Below are positions 26,058 through 33,104 of a stretch of 64,000 nucleotides of DNA, piece by piece; position 1 is the stretch's first letter; each line of letters opens with the position of its first letter. Both the position numbers and the translations under genes were made by a program. The notes under the pieces were generated by a model, which saw nothing but the letters and a program-made list of their open reading frames with translations, was not told the DNA's origin and ran no database searches. Origin of the DNA: JABDEZ01 sp965276955 (GTDB lineage Bacteria > Bacteroidota > Bacteroidia > Chitinophagales > Chitinophagaceae); assembly GCA_965276955.1 (NCBI GenBank), contig CBDIBP010000043.1:62001-126000 (forward strand). The letters run 5' to 3'.

Positions 26058-27148
26058 ACAATGGTCATTATCATGCTTTCCATAGTAAGGCCAGGGCCAA
26101 ATGCAGCCCCAAATATATGTGCCCCGGTATCGGTGCTATTTGCATCCCATATCTCCTTCAGCACAAAGAGTATGGTGGGTGAGGACATGTTGCCATAATT
26201 CTTAAGCACTCTATAAGAGTACTCCAGATCTTCATCGGTCAATTGCAGACCTACCATCAGGCGTTCCAGTATGCGCTTGCCGCCTGGGTGCAGGTCCCAA
26301 TATTTGATATCGGTAGCTTGCAGGCCAGCCTTTTCCAATGCTCTTTTTTTCAGTGGCACTATATCGGTCTCGAATATACCGGGCACTTCGCCAGATAAGG
26401 TCATCACGAATCCCGTAGGCGATATACGCCAGGTCATGTCGCTTTGGGAGTTCTTAACCACTTCAGCATAAAAACTATCCAGGCGCAGGCCCGGGCCGGG
26501 GTGGTCATCGGCAGTTATCAAAGCAGCGGCACTGCCATCGCCAAACAGTACGGGCGATATTATAGAATCTGTATTATACGTTTTTTGAAAATGGATGGTA
26601 CACAGCTCTGTACATACTACCAGCACTTTAGCTTCAGGGTGTGCAAGCACTATATCGTTGGCCTGCTTCAGTCCATGCACAGCGGCATAGCAACCCATAA
26701 AGTTCACCGTACTGCGGTTTACCGCTGCGGGCAAGTGCAGTGCATCCATCAGTGCCAGCTCCAGCCCCGGCGCGCTCATGCCGGTGCAGCTTACGGTAAT
26801 AAGGTGGGTAATATCGCTTGCCTCAGCTTTGCCATCCAGACATTTTAGCGCTGCCTGCAGCGATAAGGCACAGGCATGCCGCTCATACCACTCCATACGC
26901 TTCTCTACATCAGGAAAAGGCTCCAGGTTGGCATTTTGCGGATAGAACTCCCATTCGGCCATGTCGGCAGAGTAGTCCTTTATTACAGAATAGCGGGTCT
27001 CTATCCCACTTTTGTTGTAGAGGAATTTTAATGCCCTTTTCTCTTTATCATCAATATCGCCGTAGGCAATGTTCATGAAATTGTAAATGCCATTCTGTTG
27101 GTGTGGATGGGGAGGCACTACTGTAGCTATAGATACTATTTTGGACAT
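26054..27148 (-). CDS. Type III polyketide synthase (chalcone synthase family)
   Basis: A 364-residue homodimer-type ketosynthase that extends an acyl-CoA starter with malonyl-CoA and cyclises the product (alkylresorcinol or alkylpyrone type in most bacteria). The full catalytic triad is visible: C153 in VNFMGCYAAVHGL, H287 in YWDLHPGGKRIL and N320 in KNYGNMSSPTILF. Also present are VSCTGMSAPGLE and LFGDGSAAALI, family signatures. It is the first gene of the T3PKS-methyltransferase-flavoprotein operon. The 151-bp upstream region has no clear TAnnTTTG element. Starter chain length cannot be read from sequence. Confidence 0.94.
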   Translation of the reverse strand: MSKIVSIATVVPPHPHQQNGIYNFMNIAYGDIDDKEKRALKFLYNKSGIETRYSVIKDYSADMAEWEFYPQNANLEPFPDVEKRMEWYERHACALSLQAALKCLDGKAEASDITHLITVSCTGMSAPGLELALMDALHLPAAVNRSTVNFMGCYAAVHGLKQANDIVLAHPEAKVLVVCTELCTIHFQKTYNTDSIISPVLFGDGSAAALITADDHPGPGLRLDSFYAEVVKNSQSDMTWRISPTGFVMTLSGEVPGIFETDIVPLKKRALEKAGLQATDIKYWDLHPGGKRILERLMVGLQLTDEDLEYSYRVLKNYGNMSSPTILFVLKEIWDANSTDTGAHIFGAAFGPGLTMESMIMTIV

Positions 27149-27299
27149 TTATATTTTTCAATAGATTTGTTACAAAAGTGCTCATAGTCAATTTATTGTG
27201 CTCATGAACATAACAACTATCATAAAATTCGTGCCTGCTGTTTAACGCAATAAATGCAGTACAAAAATGTATCTGAAGGATGATGGTAACATCTTGGGG

Positions 27300-29033
27300 T
27301 CAATGTCCTTTATCTATAGACCTTGCCTTGGTCACTATCTCACGTATTATTTCATCAAGGCATACCGCGGTCTCTTTTATACCCTCCAGCACCTGCAGGT
27401 TCAGCACATCATCTGCGTCTGCCATATTAAAGAGTTGCACTAACCCCAGTATGGTAGATACAGGCCCGCGCACCTTGTGCGATTGTATCCAGGATATTTC
27501 CTTCAGTTTTTGATTCTGCTCCTGTATCTGTATCATGTGCTGGCGGGTCTTTGTTATATCTCTTGAGAAGCAGGATATGCCCACCACATTATTTTGCAGG
27601 TCATGGATAGGATTTAGCGTTATCTCGGAAAAGGATATGCCAGTTGGGGTGTCGGCCGTCTCCACTATGGTGAAGCGTGCTCCTTTATAGCCTTGTTCGT
27701 AAATGGTTCTCCAGTATGCTACCGTTGATGCACCAAATATTTCTTCCGATATCACATTGCCTACTTCCTCCCGTGTTTTGTTATACCGGTTAGTTATGTT
27801 GTCCCAGAATGCCTGGTTGGCCACAAGTATGTTCAGGTCTTTATCAACAGACCATATGAGGTCTGATGTAGCATTGATGATGGAAAGCAGATTTTGCCTG
27901 TCGGCAAGGATCTTCATTTCCATCTGTTTGCGGTGCGTAATATCTTTAAAGAAGATGGTGAGACCATTGGGATTAGGATAAGCATTGGTAGAGACCCAAT
28001 TGTTGAGGGTGGGAGAAAAGGCCTCGAACGATACATTCTTTTGGCCCTGTGCGGCAAGGTTGTATTTATGATATAGCTCTGTGTCTTTTAGCAGGGGAAA
28101 CAATTGCCACAGGTTCTTGCCCAGTAGCTGGGCACTTGTCATACCATACAGGTCCTCCAGCGCCTTATTCACAAAAGTGATGTTCCAGTCCTTGTCTACA
28201 GTATAAAAGCAATCGCTGATAGATGCCAGTATGTCTTCAAGTTCTTTAGTTTTCTGCTGTATAACTACATCGGAGGTCACCAGGCGCGTAATATCGATAG
28301 TGATACCGGCGAAAAGATCTTTTTCATTCCCGGAACCTATTATCAATGCCCCCTTCCCCTTAAAATATTTCCAGTTGCCGTCCCTGGCCTGAAAACGAAA
28401 CTCGTATTCCTGTATCTTGCCGCTCTGCTGCATTTGCGCAAAGGCTTCATGATATTGTTCCCGGTCATCGGGATGCATGCGCTCTATAAAAAGATCGGAA
28501 TTACTGAGCAATTCCTGCTGTGTATAGCCCAAAAGCAGTTCGCAGGCATTATTGATATATACCAATTTGAGGTCATCAGGATCCCAAGACCATATTATCT
28601 CGTTCATAGACGATAACATGTCTTCGTACGCGTCTTTTGTAGTATTGCGCAGGTAGTAGGGTATATGGGCCGCATTGTAGCTTTTCCGCGCAAGGGTCTT
28701 CCGCATCACAGGTGCCAGATCCTGGCCAATACGGTGCGCCAGCACATTATCATCGGCACCTGTGGTCATAGCTTTTATGCCATCCGCTTCACTGCCAGTA
28801 ATGGCCACGATAGGTGTTTTGTGATTATTGGTAGCAGGGTATTCGGGAGGTCCATCCTGCTGTGTACTATCAATGAACAGGATGATAAGAGATACATTAC
28901 CCATATCTATAGCATTGATATGGGTAACATTGGTAGTAATATTAACTTCACTGGCAGGATAGATGCTTTTTATTAATTCTGCTATCTCGCTGCATTTTTG
29001 CGCGTTATATCCTATGATCAAAAAATGTTCCAT
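27300..29033 (-). CDS. Multi-PAS sensor protein with H-box but no ATPase domain
   Basis: A 577-residue cytosolic protein. The N-terminal ~120 residues look like a receiver-type fold (FLIIGYNAQKCSEIAELI, IILFIDSTQQ, PIVAITGSEADGIKAMTTGAD). Three PAS domains follow (roughly 135-260, 270-390 and 395-500, with EYEFRFQARDGNWKYFKG, WVSTNAYPNPNGLTIFFKDI and SFSEITLNPIHDLQN). The C-terminus is a dimerisation helix with H519 in SHKVRGPVSTILGL, and the protein ends 58 residues later, with no HATPase_c domain. It may relay or compete for phosphate, or act with a separate kinase. It lies upstream of the T3PKS operon on the same strand, making it a candidate sensor for it. Confidence 0.85.
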   Translation of the reverse strand: MEHFLIIGYNAQKCSEIAELIKSIYPASEVNITTNVTHINAIDMGNVSLIILFIDSTQQDGPPEYPATNNHKTPIVAITGSEADGIKAMTTGADDNVLAHRIGQDLAPVMRKTLARKSYNAAHIPYYLRNTTKDAYEDMLSSMNEIIWSWDPDDLKLVYINNACELLLGYTQQELLSNSDLFIERMHPDDREQYHEAFAQMQQSGKIQEYEFRFQARDGNWKYFKGKGALIIGSGNEKDLFAGITIDITRLVTSDVVIQQKTKELEDILASISDCFYTVDKDWNITFVNKALEDLYGMTSAQLLGKNLWQLFPLLKDTELYHKYNLAAQGQKNVSFEAFSPTLNNWVSTNAYPNPNGLTIFFKDITHRKQMEMKILADRQNLLSIINATSDLIWSVDKDLNILVANQAFWDNITNRYNKTREEVGNVISEEIFGASTVAYWRTIYEQGYKGARFTIVETADTPTGISFSEITLNPIHDLQNNVVGISCFSRDITKTRQHMIQIQEQNQKLKEISWIQSHKVRGPVSTILGLVQLFNMADADDVLNLQVLEGIKETAVCLDEIIREIVTKARSIDKGH

Positions 29034-29139
29034 CTCCTATCCTTCCATTAATATTAATGATGCTTTAAAGTTAATGATGTCATTTTTGTGAACATGGTAA
29101 AGGTATATAATTAAATTTTTCTTAATGGTCAAATGGTTT

Positions 29140-30240
29140 TTACACACAGCTTTTATTCTCCAACCATCTGTCTATCACCGGTATAAAGGCGTGAAAATCA
29201 AATTTCCGCCCGTCAGCTATGAAAGAAAGGTTTTTTAGGTTCTGCAATGTGGCCATGAGGTCGAAACCGGCCTGCTTCGCTGTGTAGAATACCCCCTTAT
29301 CATACAGGTAGCGGGCCAGGTACTCTTGCTCTGGCTGCCCGGGTGTGGGTATAAGTATGGCTTTTTTGCGCAGCAATACCAGGTCCATAATGGTGGAGTA
29401 CCCTGCCCGGCAAATGACCATATGGGCATCCTGCATCAATGCCTGCAATTGCCCCTGCTGCACCTGTGCATGCCACTGGATGTGTGCAGGCACCATCGCC
29501 GGAGGCATACAGCCGGCATGGCCGGCTACAAATACTACTGGTCCATCGTATTGCATAGCTTGTTGCCACAGTATGCCCGCAAGTATGGTCCTTTGCGGCT
29601 CGGGGCCAGAGAGCAATATAAGCAGGGTGTTTGGAAGCGCTCCTGCACTTACAGGCGCATGTAGTTGAGAGAGTGGTCCTATATAAAAGGCATTGAGCGG
29701 CAGTATACGTGGATGGCTGAGACTCCCGGCAATATTAGACTCACTGGCATTATCCGGTACCCAGCACTTAGTAAAACGGCCAAGAAATTGGTAATGAAGT
29801 TTTTGCAGCACATCGTCCGCTATACGGCCCATGCCCGTTCGTATGCGCAACTGGTGGGTTATGATGACCGAGGGCACATTGGGGTGGTACAGTCCATACC
29901 GGTTATCGCTGATGATGCCATCGAAGTAGTGCTGGGCTACCTGCTGTTGCAGCCAGGCATGCTCTGCTTGTATGCGTTTTAGTATATGGGGCACCTGGGC
30001 AAGCAGGCGCAGCGCAAATGTGCTGCCTTTTTTGCTGTAGGTAATGTTGTAGCCATCCAGGTGCAGGGTATCTACAGCAAGTGTTTTAGTGACGAAGGCA
30101 CACTGAGCAGCATTGCCGGCAAAAGTGACCCTATGCCCCGCTGCCTGCAAGTACCTGATAATGGGTATGCAACGGGTGGTATGGCCCATACCCCAATCGA
30201 GCGGCGCCAATAACAAATGTTTAGCTTTGTTGGCGATCAA
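29140..30240 (-). CDS. MurG-like glycosyltransferase
   Basis: A 366-residue GT-B protein: the N-terminal HLLLAPLDWGMGHTTRCIPI (glycine/His loop of the acceptor domain), a central SDNRYGLYHPNVPSVIITHQ, and a C-terminal nucleotide-sugar domain typical of the GT28 C-half (MVICRAGYSTIMDLVLLRKKAILIPTPGQPEQEYLARYL, described by RAGYSTIMD and PTPGQPEQEYLA). The last residues are KSCV. It has no TM segment. Similar genes are widespread in Bacteroidota and act on cell-envelope glycans or glycolipids. Acceptor and sugar are unknown. It is the outermost minus-strand gene of the 23-30 kb block. Confidence 0.86.
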   Translation of the reverse strand: MIANKAKHLLLAPLDWGMGHTTRCIPIIRYLQAAGHRVTFAGNAAQCAFVTKTLAVDTLHLDGYNITYSKKGSTFALRLLAQVPHILKRIQAEHAWLQQQVAQHYFDGIISDNRYGLYHPNVPSVIITHQLRIRTGMGRIADDVLQKLHYQFLGRFTKCWVPDNASESNIAGSLSHPRILPLNAFYIGPLSQLHAPVSAGALPNTLLILLSGPEPQRTILAGILWQQAMQYDGPVVFVAGHAGCMPPAMVPAHIQWHAQVQQGQLQALMQDAHMVICRAGYSTIMDLVLLRKKAILIPTPGQPEQEYLARYLYDKGVFYTAKQAGFDLMATLQNLKNLSFIADGRKFDFHAFIPVIDRWLENKSCV

Positions 30241-30271
30241 TTTTGCTTATTTTTACAATACAAGTAGGAAA

Positions 30272-30427
30272 ATGTTGGTGCATAGGAAAAACAAATTTAT
30301 AGTTTGTACGTTAATATTATCAGTTGTATTGATGATGGCACAAAGTTGTAGGGTAAATCCTAAGAAGTGCGGATGCGGTGCAGATATAAATGGCATATAC
30401 AAGACCAAAGGCAGAAGAAGCTATTAA
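30272..30427 (+). CDS. 51-residue lipoprotein
   Basis: ATG at 30272 opens a 51-residue protein with leader LVHRKNKFIVCTLILSVVLM followed by MAQSC, a lipobox whose Cys would be acylated. The mature peptide is only about 26 residues, starting RVNPKKCGCGADINGIY and ending in a basic KTKGRRSY. Similar tiny Cys-Gly-Cys lipoproteins occur in Bacteroidota but have no known role. It is divergent from the glycosyltransferase and 12 bp upstream of the next small gene. Confidence 0.6.
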   Translation: MLVHRKNKFIVCTLILSVVLMMAQSCRVNPKKCGCGADINGIYKTKGRRSY

Positions 30428-30439
30428 AACATATATATC

Positions 30440-30682
30440 ATGTGGGGCAAGCAAGACAAAGTTTGGTTACATTATGTAAAAGACATCATAGCTGCTGATG
30501 TATATTCAGCCGTATTCTTAGCCTCCTACCTGCGTTATGCATCGCTCAACAAAACTCATGTAGCTTTTCTTGAGATAATAGACCTGCAAAAGTACAAGGT
30601 CATTAAACAAAAGAACAAAGTACGGGTAGCACTAAAAGAACGTGCAGACGTACCTTTTGTATTCGTAGTATGTCGTAATTAA
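30440..30682 (+). CDS. 80-residue conserved-looking small protein, unknown
   Basis: Starts MWGKQDKVWLHYVKDIIAAD and runs 80 residues with no signal peptide or TM segment. It has a mixed alpha/beta pattern (VAFLEIIDLQKYKVI; VRVALKERADVPFVFVVCRN). It sits 12 bp after the tiny lipoprotein and is followed by a strong terminator, giving a two-gene small transcript. I cannot assign a family. Confidence 0.55.
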   Translation: MWGKQDKVWLHYVKDIIAADVYSAVFLASYLRYASLNKTHVAFLEIIDLQKYKVIKQKNKVRVALKERADVPFVFVVCRN

Positions 30683-30702
30683 TAAACTCGCTTTATATAG
30701 AG

Positions 30703-30734
30703 AAATGGCCATCCTGAAAAGGATGGCCATTTTT
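30703..30734 (+). terminator. Intrinsic terminator after the small-gene pair
   Basis: Twelve-bp perfect stem AAATGGCCATCC / GGATGGCCATTT, 6-nt loop, then TT. Confidence 0.8.
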
Positions 30735-30999
30735 ATTTTGTGGAATTATTTGCCCTCCCTTTTAAGTCTACGTCGTTATTCCGCTGGTACAGTGGGCAAT
30801 AACTCACACTGCTATAACTTATACTGCAAAATGTATATAAAAATAATCCACACTTAATATTATTGTTATAAGACAATGTGGGGAAGAGTATTGGGTAAGA
30901 TGATATTTAGAAAAAATACTTTCCGTACTTAAATCTAAACTGGAAGTACCTACGTATTTGAAGAAGGAAACGATTGCATAACAAAAATCAATTTTAACT
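30735..30999. other. Intergenic leader of the ferritin-like operon
   Basis: About 265 bp, AT-rich in its second half, with no open frame that looks coding. It must contain the promoter of the gene starting at 31000, but no exact TAnnTTTG element was found. Confidence 0.4.
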
Positions 31000-31701
31000 A
31001 TGAAAACAACAACAGAACAGCATTTCGAAGAACTCGAAAAGGCTTCGGGACTGTCTCGCAGAAATTTCTTCCAGTATGCCGGCGGACTGGTAGCAGCGGG
31101 TACATTAGTATCTGCAGCCGCCTGTACAAAAAGCAGTAGCAGCAACAATAGCGTTAACCTGGGTAGTGGTGACACAGGCATACTGAACTATGCGTATGCA
31201 CTGGAACAGCTGGAAGCCGCATTCTACACAAACGTTGTAGCATCAGCCAGCTTTTCAAGTATTTTTAATACTGATGAGCAATCTTTGCTTACGGACATTC
31301 GTGACCACGAAGTGGCACACCGCGAATTTTTTAAAGCAGCTTTGGGGTCTGCAGCTATCATGGGCCTGACGCCAAATTTCGCTACCATCGATTTTACCAA
31401 CAGAACAAGTGTTTTGACAGCAGCTATGACTTTTGAAGATCTTGGTGTATCAGCATATAACTATGCCGGTACAAAAATATCTGTAGCAGGTGTGGCTTAC
31501 CTTGGTCTGGCAGGCAAGATAGTTTCTGTAGAGGCCCGTCACGCGGCGACGATACGCGATATGATCAACTATGCTGGATTTACTTTTGCCGATACACTTG
31601 ATGGTAATGGTCTTGACCAGGCAAATCCTTATAGTGTAGTACTTGGTGCTGCTGGAAAGTATGTAACTAATAGTATTGACTATAGCCACTTACCACAATA
31701 G
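31000..31701 (+). CDS. Tat-exported ferritin-like lipoprotein (Ferritin_2 type)
   Basis: A 233-residue protein with a twin-arginine leader: S-R20-R21-N-F-F in GLSRRNFFQYAGGL, hydrophobic VAAGTLVSAAA, then Cys42 as a possible lipobox. The mature part is a four-helix ferritin-like bundle with carboxylate/His pairs at E69/E72, E104/H107 (RDHEVAHREFF), E146 (MTFEDLGVSAY) and E178/H181 (SVEARHAATIRDM), as in the desiccation-related Ferritin_2 group. Metal binding is plausible but unproven. It is followed after 37 bp by a second ferritin-like gene and then, convergently, by tatA. Probably folded with its metal before export. Confidence 0.85.
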   Translation: MKTTTEQHFEELEKASGLSRRNFFQYAGGLVAAGTLVSAAACTKSSSSNNSVNLGSGDTGILNYAYALEQLEAAFYTNVVASASFSSIFNTDEQSLLTDIRDHEVAHREFFKAALGSAAIMGLTPNFATIDFTNRTSVLTAAMTFEDLGVSAYNYAGTKISVAGVAYLGLAGKIVSVEARHAATIRDMINYAGFTFADTLDGNGLDQANPYSVVLGAAGKYVTNSIDYSHLPQ

Positions 31702-31738
31702 ATCACCCATCATTCATTAAAACAAAAAAATTAATTTT

Positions 31739-32587
31739 ATGGATTTCAAGAATATAGTAAATCAGATAGCAGAAACAGATCCTGAGTTTTTTGAAAGGAT
31801 CAGCCCACGCCGCAAAATATTGCAGAGCTTCGGGTCAAAGGTTGCAGTAGCTGCAATTCCCTTTGCATTAGGAGCTTTGTTCAACAAGGCTTATGGCAAA
31901 ACGACCAATGCCGCAACAGATGCATTGAACTTTGCCCTGGAGCTGGAATACCTGGAGTATAACTTTTATCAAACGGCCATCAATGTTTCGGGCCTGATAC
32001 CCAGCGCTGACCTTGGTGGTTTTGATAAGATACGGATCCACGAAAATCAACATGTTGATTTTCTGAAAACAGCATTGACAGGAGCCGGTGTAGTTCCATA
32101 TACACCAACTGTTAACTATTCAGGTTCCGATTATACTCCAAATAGTTATGACTTTACTGCTGGTGGTCTATTACCCGACTATTTTGGTACCAAAGACTAT
32201 GCTACATTCCTGGTAGTATCACAAACTTTTGAAGATACAGGTGTTCGCGCCTACAAGGGCCAGGCAGGTAACCTGCAGTCTACCCCTTATCTGCTGCCTG
32301 CTTTGCAGATACACTCTGCCGAAGCACGCCATGCAGCGCACGTACGTAAACTGCGCAGAGCGCTGGGAGCAACTGCTAACAAACCATGGATAACAGGCAA
32401 CATGGCTCCTGCGCCAGTAGTGCAGGGCAACTATAATGGGGAGGATAATGTAGCACAAGGTGGCGTTACCATTACTTCACTATCAGGAGTTAATGGCAAT
32501 GTATCGATGAATGCTGCTACAGAGTCGTTTGACGAACCTTTGGATAAAACAACGGTTGCTGGTCTTGTAGCACCGTTCATCAGGTAA
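31739..32587 (+). CDS. Second ferritin-like protein with Tat-like leader
   Basis: A 282-residue protein related to the upstream gene. The leader holds S-P-R-R-K-I-L (ERISPRRKILQSFG) and a hydrophobic stretch VAVAAIPFALGALF ending near AYG, so Tat export with signal-peptidase I cleavage is likely; there is no lipobox Cys. Ferritin-like residues are seen in FALELEYLEYNFYQ, IHENQHVDFLKTAL, SQTFEDTGVRAYKG and HSAEARHAAHVRKLRRAL. A Gly/Asn-rich C-terminal tail of about 60 residues follows. Same transcript as the preceding gene, ending in a terminator. Function in Bacteroidota is unknown; stress or metal handling is an inference. Confidence 0.85.
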   Translation: MDFKNIVNQIAETDPEFFERISPRRKILQSFGSKVAVAAIPFALGALFNKAYGKTTNAATDALNFALELEYLEYNFYQTAINVSGLIPSADLGGFDKIRIHENQHVDFLKTALTGAGVVPYTPTVNYSGSDYTPNSYDFTAGGLLPDYFGTKDYATFLVVSQTFEDTGVRAYKGQAGNLQSTPYLLPALQIHSAEARHAAHVRKLRRALGATANKPWITGNMAPAPVVQGNYNGEDNVAQGGVTITSLSGVNGNVSMNAATESFDEPLDKTTVAGLVAPFIR

Positions 32588-32613
32588 CAAATATCTCCCA
32601 GTTCATTTATACT

Positions 32614-32646
32614 ACCGGTTCGCTACATCAGCGAACCGGTTTTTTT
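32614..32646 (+). terminator. Intrinsic terminator of the ferritin-like operon
   Basis: Perfect 11-bp stem ACCGGTTCGCT / AGCGAACCGGT, 5-nt loop, followed by six further T. Confidence 0.88.
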
Positions 32647-32686
32647 AATGGTCATTCCGGTATAAGATATTTTGAGGAGTATGGGC

Positions 32687-32715
32687 AAAAAAATTGCCGG
32701 ACTCCCGGCCGGCAA
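32687..32715 (-). terminator. Intrinsic terminator of tatA
   Basis: Minus-strand stem TTGCCGG / CCGGCAA with an 8-nt loop, followed by seven U (A-run 32687-32693 on the plus strand). Confidence 0.75.
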
Positions 32716-32749
32716 CTACTCGTTGTTCATGTTGTTTTTATCAACTGCA

Positions 32750-32974
32750 CTATACTTTCGGTGTTTCTTCTTTAGGTTTTAAGCTGGCTTCTATTTCGGT
32801 CTTAACGCCGTCTTTCGCTGCGTTAAAATCACGTATGCCTTTCCCAATGCCTTTTGCCAGCTCAGGTATTTTTTTGCCCCCGAACAATACAACAACAATA
32901 AGAAGTATCCATATCAGTTGGCCGCCTTCTGGTATGTGCATAAGCAGTTCTGGTTTTATCGCTAATAATAACAT
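32750..32974 (-). CDS. tatA: Sec-independent protein translocase TatA/TatE-type subunit
   Basis: A 74-residue single-TM protein: short N-terminus, GGQLIWILLIVVVLFGGKKIPELAKGIGKGIRDF (TM helix, FGxxKIPELA hinge, amphipathic helix; quoted in parts as LIVVVLFGG and KKIPELAKGIGKGIRDF), then a charged tail EIEASLKPKEETPKV. It forms the protein-conducting part of the Tat translocase. An internal Met at residue 12 (start 32941) is an alternative start. It stands apart from tatC (11032-11877) and converges with two genes whose products carry twin-arginine leaders, a suggestive arrangement. Confidence 0.92.
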   Translation of the reverse strand: MLLLAIKPELLMHIPEGGQLIWILLIVVVLFGGKKIPELAKGIGKGIRDFNAAKDGVKTEIEASLKPKEETPKV

Positions 32975-33104
32975 AATGATGAGTTTTATTAATGTTTTTA
33001 AATATAGTGCGCTGCACGTGTATCTATATACGTATCTGCTGTATGGCCGGATGTTTTGACCGCAATAAAATATATGGGTTTAATGCTGAAATGACACAGA
33101 AATG

